Assembly: GCF_004354555.1 (NCBI RefSeq)
Contig: NZ_PUFH01000009.1
Location: forward strand, 1 to 55,365
Reading direction: 5' to 3'
DNA: 55,365 bases
Source: Leuconostoc citreum
GTDB lineage: Bacteria; Bacillota; Bacilli; Lactobacillales; Lactobacillaceae
Below are positions 28,276 to 36,649 of this stretch, piece by piece (position 1 is the first letter of the stretch; every line of letters begins with the position of its first letter). Both the position numbers and the translations under genes were made by a program. Under the pieces are notes generated by a model that ran no database searches, was not told the DNA's origin, and was given only the letters and a program-made list of their open reading frames with translations.

Positions 28276-28572
28276 ATGTTTTTCATGTTATTCGTACCGC
28301 TACTTATTGTTTTATTTGTCGTTTATTTCTTCGCTTCTCTTTTTGCTAACACATTTGGTATTCTACCAAGATTGATTTTAGCAATTGTTTTTATTCTCTT
28401 AATCAGTTTTGTTATTAAAAACTTTTTCGCAGTGGTTGGTGTCTTGCTACTCATCGGCTTAGCTTTCTGGATCCGCGCAACATTTATTCAACCACCTAAA
28501 CAACCCCATCACGACAGTCATGATCAAACATTTGATGGCGATTTTGAAGAAGTCGATAAAGATAAACATTAA
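28276..28572 (+). CDS. Small membrane protein with acidic tail
   Basis: 98 aa, two or three hydrophobic segments (residues 1-75) and a C-terminal tail rich in His, Asp and Glu. GGAGG Shine-Dalgarno. It lies 30 bp after rnhC and is probably cotranscribed. No family recognised. Confidence 0.65.
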   Translation: MFFMLFVPLLIVLFVVYFFASLFANTFGILPRLILAIVFILLISFVIKNFFAVVGVLLLIGLAFWIRATFIQPPKQPHHDSHDQTFDGDFEEVDKDKH

Positions 28573-28576
28573 AATC

Positions 28577-28613
28577 AAAAAAACACTTCGCGATAATTCG
28601 TGAGGTGTTTTTT
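28577..28613 (+). terminator. Terminator after the rnhC unit
   Basis: AAAACACTTC stem pairs with GAGGTGTTTT around a short CG-containing hairpin, followed by a T-tract. Confidence 0.75.
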
Positions 28614-28781
28614 AATGCATATCTTCTTTTTAAAACACACTAATAATTAATAAGCATTTTTCTTTATATTCTAAGTTCATTCTGATATGATTGTTCTATT
28701 GAACTATTTTAATTAGCATAGTTTATGTTTTCTTATGCACATAATTTCACAATTTATACATATCTGAAAGTAGTTACTATT

Positions 28782-29270
28782 ATGAAAAATTACAAACCCA
28801 CCTTACGCACATTAGTGCACCATCCGACAACGTTAGCTTTGGCTTTGGTAAGCACCATGGTCATGTTTATGTTGACTTATAATACCGTCATTCGCTATGG
28901 TTTCTCTTGGCCAATTTTATTAAATGTCATCAAAATTTATCCTCTGGCAGTTATTTTCATCTATTGCTTAAGGACTTATGTGACCTTACCACTGGTCATA
29001 CGCCTGCACCACTACTTCCCAAAAGCTATTTCAAACAAAATTCCGCGTCATATCACTGTGCCTTTGCTGGTTATTACTGGTAACGTCTCGATTATGATGG
29101 CAATTCTTACGGAAACACATCGTCAGCTATATCCGCTGTTTTTACCTGGTTATATAGATAATTGGGCCAAAACCTTTTTTGTCGCTATTCCCTTATTCTT
29201 TTTTATTGTTCGACCCGCGATTATTTATATCTTTAACCATTTAAAACTGCGTTTTCCAAAAGTCGATTAA
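28782..29270 (+). CDS. DUF2798 family membrane protein
   Basis: 162 aa from the ATG at 28782; an upstream in-frame ATG at 28725 has no Shine-Dalgarno. Four membrane segments form two DUF2798-like repeats (TLALALVSTMVMFMLTYNT near residue 15 and a related stretch near 95). It ends at a strong terminator. Function unknown. Confidence 0.65.
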   Translation: MKNYKPTLRTLVHHPTTLALALVSTMVMFMLTYNTVIRYGFSWPILLNVIKIYPLAVIFIYCLRTYVTLPLVIRLHHYFPKAISNKIPRHITVPLLVITGNVSIMMAILTETHRQLYPLFLPGYIDNWAKTFFVAIPLFFFIVRPAIIYIFNHLKLRFPKVD

Positions 29271-29306
29271 AAAAAGGTCTCCTTGACGTAAGGACACCTT
29301 TTTTTA
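29270..29306. terminator. Bidirectional terminator between convergent genes
   Basis: AAAAAAGGT, paired AGGAC/TCCTT segments and ACCTTTTTTT. It serves the DUF2798 gene and the leftward esterase. Confidence 0.8.
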
Positions 29307-29314
29307 GTTAACAG

Positions 29315-30688
29315 TTATTCAACTATTCTTTGAATTGAACTGGTTTTATTAAACACCATCGTCTCAGAATCATTTGACGTCAGTTTTGGCCATGTCAAGT
29401 TCGGTGCAATATTTGGATTGCCATACTTAATAAACTGATAGAAATAACTTTGCATTTGGTGTGCTAATTGCTGAGCTGATAACTGATCCATGCCAGCTAA
29501 CATCGGCGCATTGTCCCACATTTCAAAATTATCAAATATAAACGGCAATTCGATACAATGACAAGCCAAAATGTTTGGGTCAGCTGCCGGATAGGCCATT
29601 ACATATTGGAAAACATCATTATGCCTATCTGCCATTGCCTTAAACAGTCTGGATGTTGGTTCAGTAAATATCGTTGTTGTACTCGTTGCAATAAAATCTA
29701 AATAATCGGCTTTTTTACTTTGTGGTGTTTGATGAAAAAATGAGGTCGTCTCGTGCGTTGTCGTTCCGCCAAAGATTGCCACATGACCTTGCGCATGTCG
29801 CACAGCTTCAGAAATAATATCACCCTTTAACAGTTTGCCGTCAATCATTGGAATAAATCCAGTAGGAACATAATCGTGCGTCCGCTTTTGCATGGCTAAC
29901 GTTACCGCTCCCTGTGCGGCAATTAATTCATCATCGGCCACATCTAATAGTTTTGAAGCTTGTTTGCTAGATAAATTAAAATGTGACAACAGTAGGGATG
30001 CGAGCAGTTGCGCATTTTCTTCCGATAAGGCTTCAACACTACCAGGAAAACTCATTAATCCAAGGCGATTAAAGAGTTGATAACTCTCGTCAGAAGCTAG
30101 TAAAGCTAAGCTGTACCAGGCTCCGGCTGATTGACCTGCCACTGTTACTTGTTCTGGGTCACCACCAAAGGCACTAATATGACGTTTTACCCATTTTAGG
30201 GCTGTGATCAAGTCATTCAAAGCTAAATTACCATCAGAGATGCCAGGTAATCGTAAGTTTCCAAAAACGCCTAGTCGATAATTAACGGTGACAACGACAA
30301 CATCCCCATTCTCAGCTAAATGACGTGCATCATACCATGATAATGCCCCGCCACCTGTCAGAAATCCACCACCATGAATCCAGAAAAGCACAGGCTTTTT
30401 TCCTCTGACATCCGGTGTCCAAACGTTTAAGCGAAAAGCATCCTCACTTTGATTCTTTTCCCCTGGCTTAGAACCCATAACAGAGGCTAAACGATTTGGC
30501 CCTTGCTTGAATATCACACCAGGTTGCCTAGCATCTCGCACACCAGTCCAAGATATAGGTGTCCCGACATGCTTGAAACGCCCTTGATTACTGCCATATG
30601 GTACATCATAAAAAGCGCTTGTTTGCCCTTCTTTTGTTCCTAATAATTGCCCTTGTGAAATCGTAACTACTGTTGCTTCATCTGCCAT
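29315..30688 (-). CDS. Type-B carboxylesterase (para-nitrobenzyl esterase family)
   Basis: 457 aa, alpha/beta hydrolase. The nucleophile is in GQSAGAW (near residue 188), the oxyanion hole in WIHGGGFLTGG (near 104), and the C-terminal His in CHCIELPF (near 370). It lacks a signal peptide. It hydrolyses carboxylic esters; the natural substrate is unknown. It lies directly downstream of the TetR gene, which probably regulates it. Confidence 0.88.
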   Translation of the reverse strand: MADEATVVTISQGQLLGTKEGQTSAFYDVPYGSNQGRFKHVGTPISWTGVRDARQPGVIFKQGPNRLASVMGSKPGEKNQSEDAFRLNVWTPDVRGKKPVLFWIHGGGFLTGGGALSWYDARHLAENGDVVVVTVNYRLGVFGNLRLPGISDGNLALNDLITALKWVKRHISAFGGDPEQVTVAGQSAGAWYSLALLASDESYQLFNRLGLMSFPGSVEALSEENAQLLASLLLSHFNLSSKQASKLLDVADDELIAAQGAVTLAMQKRTHDYVPTGFIPMIDGKLLKGDIISEAVRHAQGHVAIFGGTTTHETTSFFHQTPQSKKADYLDFIATSTTTIFTEPTSRLFKAMADRHNDVFQYVMAYPAADPNILACHCIELPFIFDNFEMWDNAPMLAGMDQLSAQQLAHQMQSYFYQFIKYGNPNIAPNLTWPKLTSNDSETMVFNKTSSIQRIVE

Positions 30689-30709
30689 TTTTTACCTCTT
30701 CACCTAATA

Positions 30710-31294
30710 CTAGATCATAATACCTTTCATAAATGACGTGAGTATCACGTCAATCGATGCTGTGTCTAACGCTTTACCATAGAAGAACACATTCATATAA
30801 ACATCACCGAATAGCATATCTAAGACCACATCGATATTAATATCTGCCTTAATCAGCCCATCATCAATGCCCCGTCTTAATAATTGACTTGCCTGCTGTC
30901 GTCTTGGCTCAAAGAAACGTTGGTGAAACTGGTCTAATAAGTCGCGATCTTCTAGAATCGCAGTGATTAGTGCACGGCCCAGCGCGCTATCTAAAACAAC
31001 AGTCAATTCCACGATGACTTGCTTAAAATCATCTAGTAATGGTGCTTCCTGATTGAAAACCACATGATCATCAGCTGTATCAAGGAAGGTTTCAAGTAGT
31101 AAGTTTTCCTTGCTACCCCACCAACGATAAATTGTTGCCTTACCCACACCCGCTTCTTTTGCAATCCGTTCTATTGTTAAATTAGCAAATTTAAAATCTT
31201 TTAATAGTGTCATTGTTGCTGTCATAATTGCTGATTTGGCTGCTTCATCTCGTGGTCGACCTGCGTGTGTCATATTTGTGTTCAAATTATTCAT
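30710..31294 (-). CDS. TetR/AcrR-family regulator
   Basis: 194 aa. The N-terminal helix-turn-helix at about 35-58 reads IERIAKEAGVGKATIYRWW, followed by an all-helical ligand domain. AAGGAGG Shine-Dalgarno. It heads an operon with the esterase. A 20-bp palindrome lies just upstream, so autorepression relieved by an ester or related ligand is plausible. Confidence 0.88.
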   Translation of the reverse strand: MNNLNTNMTHAGRPRDEAAKSAIMTATMTLLKDFKFANLTIERIAKEAGVGKATIYRWWGSKENLLLETFLDTADDHVVFNQEAPLLDDFKQVIVELTVVLDSALGRALITAILEDRDLLDQFHQRFFEPRRQQASQLLRRGIDDGLIKADINIDVVLDMLFGDVYMNVFFYGKALDTASIDVILTSFMKGIMI

Positions 31295-31320
31295 TGTGAC
31301 CTCCTTCTGCCACTAATTAT

Positions 31321-31340
31321 AAAACGATACGTTTCGTTTT
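31321..31340. promoter_or_regulatory. TetR-type operator palindrome
   Basis: AAAACGATACGTTTCGTTTT is an imperfect 20-bp palindrome with 7-bp arms, 26 bp before the TetR start codon. Confidence 0.6.
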
Positions 31341-31463
31341 TCAAGAGAAGATTAAGCGTATAAAATAAGAACATCTTAATGTAGGTAATATCTGCTATAA
31401 TATAAGTATAATCTCATAAAACCTTGCAAGCATATTTGTTTTATTTTAAGAAAGGATTTTTCC

Positions 31464-31976
31464 GTGCAGACATATGATAATAAAACAGCGCTTCTAAATG
31501 CCATTCAAAGTAATTATGCTAAATACATCAATGAATTTGAAACCATTCCTAATGCCCTGCAAGATAAGCGCATCGACGAGGTTGACCGCACACCTAGCGA
31601 AAACTTAGCATACCAGTTAGGTTGGCTGACCGCCATATTGCGCTGGGAGAGTGATGAACTATCAGGAAAAAAAGCCGAGGTGCCCGCACCAGGTTATAAC
31701 TGGGGACATCTCGGTGATTTATACCAATCGTTTTACCAGACATATGCAGATATGACACTTGAGGACAAAATCGTTTTATTGAATCAGCGTGTCTCGGAAA
31801 TTTGTGACATGATTACACGGTTACCCGATGAGGTACTCTTTGAAGCTAACCAACGTGACTGGGCATATACCAAGGCACAATGGCCAGTATGGAAATGGCT
31901 ACACATCAATACTGTCGCACCGTTCAAAACTTTTCGCACCAAAATTAGAAAATGGAAAAAAGTTGCTTTAAGTTAA
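31464..31976 (+). CDS. ClbS/DfsB (DUF1706) family protein
   Basis: 170 aa, starting at GTG with an AAAGGA Shine-Dalgarno. The pattern (PSENLAYQLGWL near residue 50, WGHLGDLYQSF near 88, the aromatic WPVWKWLHINT near the end) matches the DinB-like DUF1706/ClbS fold. ClbS inactivates the genotoxin colibactin, but most family members have no known substrate. It is a single gene with a TATAAT-like promoter. Confidence 0.75.
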   Translation: MQTYDNKTALLNAIQSNYAKYINEFETIPNALQDKRIDEVDRTPSENLAYQLGWLTAILRWESDELSGKKAEVPAPGYNWGHLGDLYQSFYQTYADMTLEDKIVLLNQRVSEICDMITRLPDEVLFEANQRDWAYTKAQWPVWKWLHINTVAPFKTFRTKIRKWKKVALS

Positions 31977-31987
31977 ACTACTGACCA

Positions 31988-32464
31988 TTAGTTTAAAATC
32001 AGAACAGCAATTGATAGATACGATGCAAACAATAGCCAAGCAAGATATGGGATTAGTAAATATTTTACGCGGCGTTGATCTAACACTAATAACCAAACAA
32101 CTAAACTATCCATCACAACAATCATGATTGAGGCTAACCATAAATTGGCAAAAGAGAAGAACACCACCGTCCAAAGTATATTCAAAGTCAATTGACCATA
32201 CATGGCATAATATATGACCTGCCTATTGGTTGTCACACTGCTAAGCTTGGCACAATAAATGCCAAGTAGAATATATAAAATACCCCAGGCAGGGCCAAAT
32301 AGCCAGCGTGGTGGTGCAAGTGGTGGTAAGTTAAATTCGCCATAGACTTTAGCAATTGACACACCCCTAATCCACTCGACGCTAAATGACGATAAAGACC
32401 CTAAAATTAAAATAGCTACTGTAAACAATACAGCTTTCACTGGGACAGATAATTGTTTCATCAT
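31988..32464 (-). CDS. TspO/MBR family tryptophan-rich membrane protein
   Basis: 158 aa from the ATG at 32464 (AGGAG Shine-Dalgarno). Five membrane segments, with the family's LPPLAPPRWLFGPAWGILY loop (near residue 45) and LNILWTVVFF helix (near 100). TspO proteins bind porphyrins and related ligands. It is convergent with the ClbS-like gene, with an 11-bp gap and no terminator seen. Confidence 0.85.
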   Translation of the reverse strand: MMKQLSVPVKAVLFTVAILILGSLSSFSVEWIRGVSIAKVYGEFNLPPLAPPRWLFGPAWGILYILLGIYCAKLSSVTTNRQVIYYAMYGQLTLNILWTVVFFSFANLWLASIMIVVMDSLVVWLLVLDQRRVKYLLIPYLAWLLFASYLSIAVLILN

Positions 32465-32576
32465 GATTCTCCTTTTTACTTTTCTATTCATCCTATTACT
32501 CTATTCTAACATTCGACGGCCACGTATTTTAAACTGATCACTTGGACAAGGCAACATTGTTAAGGAGGTAACTGAT

Positions 32577-33203
32577 ATGACCACAACCAAACAAAAAATC
32601 GTTATAGCTGGTGGTACTGGCTTTGTGGGACAAGGCATCATTAAACAACTACCACCACAATTATTTGATGTTCACAGTCTGTCACGCCATGGCCGTCAAC
32701 CAAAGAATGGCGAGTCAACGACCTACCATGCCGTTGACTTTAATCAGCCTGATCAGCTACAAGCTGTTATCATGGATGCTGATTGGGTGATTGACGCAAT
32801 TGGTATTCTATTGCCTAACCCTATCAAAAAACAAAATTACCAAAATAGTAGTTACGAACCGGCAAAAAAATTGATCGATGTTGTCGTGCAATCGCCAAAA
32901 ACAAAATTTTTGTTTGTTTCAGCTAACACCGGTCCCTTCTTTATGAGACCCTATCTCAAAGCAAAACGTGCCGTTGAGAAAGATATGGCACAACTACTTC
33001 CTAAGCGTTCTTTTTCGGTTTACCCAGGAATTATTTTTGACAAAGATCGCACCAGTTCTTACCTACCTGGCTTAATGGTGGCTCGCCTGCGAGGCATATC
33101 TTACTTTTATAAGCTAAGGGCAATTCCTAGAACATACTTCGCTAAAGAAATTAAAAAAATATTATTAGGTCATCGTAGTGAATTACAACAGCGACGTGTG
33201 TAA
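32577..33203 (+). CDS. NAD(P)-binding Rossmann protein (atypical SDR)
   Basis: 208 aa. The dinucleotide motif is VIAGGTGFVGQ at residues 9-19, followed by the DWVIDAIGIL segment. It has YLKAKRAVE with a YxxxK-like pair, and resembles the YwnB/complex-I NDUFA9-type NAD(P)H-binding proteins. GGAGG Shine-Dalgarno. Reaction unknown. Confidence 0.75.
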   Translation: MTTTKQKIVIAGGTGFVGQGIIKQLPPQLFDVHSLSRHGRQPKNGESTTYHAVDFNQPDQLQAVIMDADWVIDAIGILLPNPIKKQNYQNSSYEPAKKLIDVVVQSPKTKFLFVSANTGPFFMRPYLKAKRAVEKDMAQLLPKRSFSVYPGIIFDKDRTSSYLPGLMVARLRGISYFYKLRAIPRTYFAKEIKKILLGHRSELQQRRV

Positions 33204-33247
33204 TCACGCGCATCCCTATCACGAGAAAAACTTTAAGGAGAGAAAAC

Positions 33248-33589
33248 ATGGATGAAAATGGCACAAACGTACCTGCTGAAGTGAAAGGCTGGAACTGGGG
33301 CGCTTTCATGTATAACATTTTTTGGGGTATTGGCAACAAAACCTATTTGCCTTTACTATGCTTAATTCCCGTTTTTAATTTTGTTTGGATTTTCGTATGC
33401 GGCTTTAAGGGTAATGAGTGGGCTTGGCAAAAGAATGATTACAAGGATGTGGCGACTTTTAAGGCCGTACAAGCCACATGGAACCGTGCTGGGCTAGTGC
33501 AGTTCGTTATTACAATTGCCGCTATGATTTTGTATTTCTTATTCTTTGCTGCCATGGTATCATCGCTTATCAATTATTCACATGATTAA
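33248..33589 (+). CDS. Small membrane protein, DUF2628-like
   Basis: 113 aa. It has the pattern KGWNWGAFMYNIFWGIGNKTYLPLL, then a soluble loop with FKGNEWAWQ and a C-terminal membrane segment. Proteins of this pattern are sometimes mislabelled ribonuclease G. GGAGA Shine-Dalgarno, 44 bp after the Rossmann gene, probably one transcript. Confidence 0.6.
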   Translation: MDENGTNVPAEVKGWNWGAFMYNIFWGIGNKTYLPLLCLIPVFNFVWIFVCGFKGNEWAWQKNDYKDVATFKAVQATWNRAGLVQFVITIAAMILYFLFFAAMVSSLINYSHD

Positions 33590-33610
33590 AAATATCATGG
33601 TTAAATATCA

Positions 33611-33641
33611 AATGTGCAAATGCTTATCCACATTAAAAGAT
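33611..33641 (+). repeat. Cargo-leader stem-loop, divergent copy 1
   Basis: AATGTG (33611-33616), 12-nt loop, CACATT (33629-33634) then AAAAG. It matches the ACGTG/CACGT-TAAAAGC element seen upstream of other accessory genes, with a compensated base pair. It is 110 nt from the GNAT gene, farther than the other copies, so it is the least certain member. Confidence 0.35.
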
Positions 33642-33743
33642 GTTCTAGAGGGTTGCGTATGACTGCAATAGAGTTGACTTAATCTATATTTTTCTTTAAT
33701 TTCTGTAAATCATTATATGGCACATTAAAGAAAAGAGAAAAAA

Positions 33744-34280
33744 ATGTTTATAGGTAAAAACGTTAAATTGTCACATTATCACGAAGATGATGCTAAAAAA
33801 CTAGCTGAATGGCAGTGGGATGATGATTTCATTAATCCCTTGTGTAACGATATGATTCATCCTTATACGCCTGAAAATTGGGAAAAATTATTTCGTGAGG
33901 CCGCTGATAGTTATGAACGTGTTGAATTCACTGTCAGAAAAATTGACGATAATCGATTGATTGGTTTTGTCGATTTATTAGATATTAGTATTCGAAATCA
34001 CTCGTGTGAACTAGGTATCGGCTTTCCGAGAAAAGAAGATCGCTCACAAGGCTACGGCTCTGAAACACTTGATTTAATTTTAGACTATGGCTTTAATAAT
34101 TTGAATATGCATAAAATCAAATTATCTGTCTATCCCTTTAACATTGGTGCCATCAAAGCATACACGAGAGCTGGCTTCAACAAAGAAGGAAGCTCAAAAG
34201 ATGAAGTATTTTATAATGGTCAATGGGTTGATATTGATCATTACGCTATTTTTCAAAATGATTGGTATGCTAGACAATAG
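33744..34280 (+). CDS. GNAT acetyltransferase (RimJ/RimL type)
   Basis: 178 aa. The acetyl-CoA loop lies around RSQGYGSETL (near residue 98), followed by NLNMHKIKLSVYPFNIGAIKAYTRAGF (about 113-140), typical of ribosomal-protein or spermidine/antibiotic N-acetyltransferases. It starts the AT-rich accessory strip. The substrate is unknown. It ends at a strong terminator. Confidence 0.85.
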   Translation: MFIGKNVKLSHYHEDDAKKLAEWQWDDDFINPLCNDMIHPYTPENWEKLFREAADSYERVEFTVRKIDDNRLIGFVDLLDISIRNHSCELGIGFPRKEDRSQGYGSETLDLILDYGFNNLNMHKIKLSVYPFNIGAIKAYTRAGFNKEGSSKDEVFYNGQWVDIDHYAIFQNDWYARQ

Positions 34281-34285
34281 CAATA

Positions 34286-34326
34286 AAAAGAACTGTGGAT
34301 TAAGGCGTTTAATCCACAGTTCTTTT
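34286..34326. terminator. Strong bidirectional terminator
   Basis: AAAAGAACTGTGGATTAA, 4-nt loop, TTAATCCACAGTTCTTTT, an almost perfect stem of 16-18 bp. Confidence 0.85.
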
Positions 34327-34444
34327 GTTCTTAATCAATAATATTAACAACTAACCGTTCCAACCTTTTGACATAATCAATGTAACACCACAATGCAATA
34401 TCTACTGACCAATGATCTGAATAAATCGTAAAAAAAATAGCATA

Positions 34445-34738
34445 CTAGTTGTTTTCGTTTAAGTATGTCACAATTTTTTTAATACTATCCATGTTTGTCA
34501 AATCAATATAAAATTTTCCATGTGTTGACATATTAATTGTTTTTGACAAAACCAGTTCCTTTAATTGTTCGTTCTTATCTAACAACATTAATACTTCTTT
34601 TTTCGACAAAGCCACCTGTTTTTCCGGCTCACGTTGAGCATAAAAATAATAAGCACGATTTTTACCAGCAGTGATATTGCCAATATTCCAAATTACATCT
34701 CTTATACTGCGCTTTTCGAAAATACCATACTTTGTCAT
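34445..34738 (-). CDS. Hypothetical protein of a decayed element
   Basis: 97 aa, charged, with a Lys/Glu-rich middle (ALSKKEVLMLLDKNEQLKELV). I do not recognise it. The distance to an AGGAGC Shine-Dalgarno is long (about 14 nt). It is on the minus strand opposite the surrounding cargo, together with the next gene and divergent from a phage-type repressor, and so looks like a leftover of a mobile element. Confidence 0.5.
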   Translation of the reverse strand: MTKYGIFEKRSIRDVIWNIGNITAGKNRAYYFYAQREPEKQVALSKKEVLMLLDKNEQLKELVLSKTINMSTHGKFYIDLTNMDSIKKIVTYLNENN

Positions 34739-34788
34739 ACGATTGTATTATTGCTCCTACTAAATTTTTAATTAATTTTATTATAACA

Positions 34789-34983
34789 CTAACTTTTCGA
34801 AACATCCCCTTGGTTAGCTTGCTTTAAATAACGGGCTAAATTTTGTCTAAACATGTGGTAATTACCAATACTAAAAGTTGCCTGTTCATAATCAATGTTG
34901 AATATTGGTTGATTAAAAAAATCATTGATGGCTTGCACTTCAACAATCGTCAATCTGAATTTTTGTGTGTCTTTTATGGCCAT
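34789..34983 (-). CDS. Small protein related to a satellite early gene
   Basis: 64 aa from the ATG at 34983, where the similarity begins; no good Shine-Dalgarno is visible, and a TTG at 35034 is an alternative. Its first 30 aligned residues share about 13 identities with the protein at 45989-46267 (shared IN..FN.P.F..D pattern). Like that gene it lies divergent from an HTH repressor. Function unknown; its value is as a marker of a related, decayed element. Confidence 0.5.
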   Translation of the reverse strand: MAIKDTQKFRLTIVEVQAINDFFNQPIFNIDYEQATFSIGNYHMFRQNLARYLKQANQGDVSKS

Positions 34984-35103
34984 TTTTACTCTAACGCACA
35001 ACAATAAAAAGTATATACCGTGACTACCAAACAAGCTTTTTTGTATCTGTCAGCGGTTAATCGTATTGTTGTGCTTTTTCCCTTTCAATAACTTTTTGTG
35101 TTT

Positions 35104-35112
35104 GGTATGATT
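35104..35112 (+). promoter_or_regulatory. Extended -10 promoter of the remnant repressor gene
   Basis: TGGTATGAT is an extended -10. The surrounding TGGTATGATTA.TGT sequence matches the one before the satellite repressor at about 47130, so the two control regions are related. Confidence 0.45.
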
Positions 35113-35273
35113 AATGTGTATATTCTAAACACGTCACATATCAACGTTTATTAAATAAACAATTATTATTAATATAATATCATTTGATTACTAAATACAC
35201 AAATCATTTTTCTTTCTTAACTTAAATTTATTATTTATTTTGTCAAACAACGAACTCAAAAGGTAATTATCAC

Positions 35274-35645
35274 ATGTCTAAAACTGCTGACCGTATTAAG
35301 CTATTACGAAAGCAAAAACAATTGACGCAAAGCGAACTAGCTAATATAATCAGCGCTTCGCGTATGGCGATTGCTAATTATGAAACAAATCGAAATACCC
35401 CTTCGCTTGGTATGCTTAGTTTACTAGCTGAAGCTTTGAATACAACAACTGACTATTTACAGGGCAAAACTGATAGTCCAGTTAGAAATTTGTCACAAGA
35501 GGCATTGCCAACTCATCCAAATGCAACACGTGTTGATCTGGCAGATAAACAATTGATTTTGTCTTACGAAGGACAAGACTTGTCGGATGATTATAAGCAA
35601 GCAATATTCGCTGTTCTTAAAACGATGCACGATGGCAACAAATGA
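35274..35645 (+). CDS. XRE-family repressor of the remnant element
   Basis: 123 aa. An N-terminal XRE helix-turn-helix (residues 5-60) includes LTQSELANIISASRMAI and ends in DYLQGKTD. Over this domain it shares about 40 of 63 residues with the satellite repressor at 47307, while the C-terminal halves differ. AAAAGG Shine-Dalgarno. It could repress related elements and so act in superinfection immunity. Confidence 0.8.
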   Translation: MSKTADRIKLLRKQKQLTQSELANIISASRMAIANYETNRNTPSLGMLSLLAEALNTTTDYLQGKTDSPVRNLSQEALPTHPNATRVDLADKQLILSYEGQDLSDDYKQAIFAVLKTMHDGNK

Positions 35646-35756
35646 TAGTCATATTTCCTCTGAGCAGCAGCTGGTTACGGCCCATATAAACGCCACTTAT
35701 CAAAAGATAAGTGGCTAAAAATCACGTATAATTGTTCATCGTTTATCTTTTTTTAT

Positions 35757-35888
35757 TCATTGAACCTTTTTTGCGTACTGAACTATGATCCTTTGCAATA
35801 CCGTCGTAGCACCTTTCCCTGCTTTTTTGTCATAATACTGCCGAAACCTGTCATCTTCAATATAGCTATACGAGAGAGTCAAACATTA
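35757..35888 (-). pseudogene. C-terminal fragment resembling a TipAS-domain MerR regulator
   Basis: A 43-codon open stretch ending at TGA with no start. It reads YIEDDRFRQYYDKKAGKGA then a terminal helix and YAKKVQ, resembling the end of TipAS domains. The rest of the gene is missing. It lies in the gap between the repressor and the next small gene and marks decay. Call made from memory of the family. Confidence 0.35.
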
Positions 35889-35941
35889 ATTTAAAAATAC
35901 TGGTTTTCGTAAATTTTCAAAACGAAATGAAGGGTACTTAT

Positions 35942-36181
35942 ATGCAAAAAACAATATTACGGCTTATTACTGCTTCTCTTATAATACTTTTTATACTCAC
36001 AATAGCGCGTTTATTCACTGGAATAGCCTTACTAACACAAATTGGATTAACACTTATTGCTTTTGAATGTATTATTTTTTCTGTACTAGACTTTTTCCGT
36101 AATAATCACTGCTATATCACGACTATAAGTGGTATTACGTCTGGCTTACTTATTTTATCCATGACTTGGCCATTTTTATAA
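35942..36181 (+). CDS. Small membrane protein
   Basis: 79 aa from the ATG at 35942 (AAGGG Shine-Dalgarno, 7 nt). Two or three hydrophobic segments with short polar turns. No family recognised. First of several small membrane proteins in the accessory strip. Confidence 0.55.
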   Translation: MQKTILRLITASLIILFILTIARLFTGIALLTQIGLTLIAFECIIFSVLDFFRNNHCYITTISGITSGLLILSMTWPFL

Positions 36182-36282
36182 TATGCTCTTATGCACGTTA
36201 TGGGACAGTTTAGTCTCCTCAATTCGTCAAATACAGTAAAAATTCAATCCATTACATCATTTCAGAAAGGATTTATCATATC

Positions 36283-36498
36283 ATGAAACATAAAAAATGG
36301 TTTATTTTCAACATCCTTAGTAGTGTCTTATTTTTAGTTGTAAGTATTTTCTTATGGTTTCGACACGTCGATGGCTCTGGTGCCATTATGAATACAAAAC
36401 TACGACTGTTAAACTTAGCTATTTGGTGCATATTTTTTACTATAATGGTGCTTGTTGAATTTATTATAATTCGGATTAGTAAACACGTGAACCAATAA
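36283..36498 (+). CDS. Small membrane protein
   Basis: 71 aa with two membrane segments, at about residues 5-25 and 42-64. GAAAGGA Shine-Dalgarno. No recognised family. Confidence 0.55.
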   Translation: MKHKKWFIFNILSSVLFLVVSIFLWFRHVDGSGAIMNTKLRLLNLAIWCIFFTIMVLVEFIIIRISKHVNQ

Positions 36499-36606
36499 AA
36501 ATAGACTTATTTTTCTAATTAAGGTTAATCTAGTCAGACGCATTGATGACTTACAATTATAATTCTGCTAATAGCCAAAAATATTATACGCAATTAAAAC
36601 ACAAAT

Positions 36607-36634
36607 TATGTGCTGGGCAATCACATAAAAAGGC
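36607..36634 (+). repeat. Cargo-leader stem-loop, copy 2
   Basis: TATGTG, 9-nt loop (ctgggcaat), CACATA, then AAAAGGC and the Shine-Dalgarno of the gene at 36650. The stem is a compensated variant of ACGTG/CACGT. Confidence 0.5.
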
Positions 36635-36649
36635 TAAGGAGAATTGACT

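Noticed and set aside
34331-34441. Minus-strand open stretch with protein-like composition ending NIID
   Set aside because: No start codon with a ribosome-binding site, partly overlaps the stop of the next gene, and no family recognised; may be a fragment but too weak to call.
35691-35714. Hairpin GCCACTTATC-AAAA-GATAAGTGGC called as a terminator
   Set aside because: A good stem but no T-tract on either strand in the right place; left as an unexplained hairpin after the remnant repressor gene.
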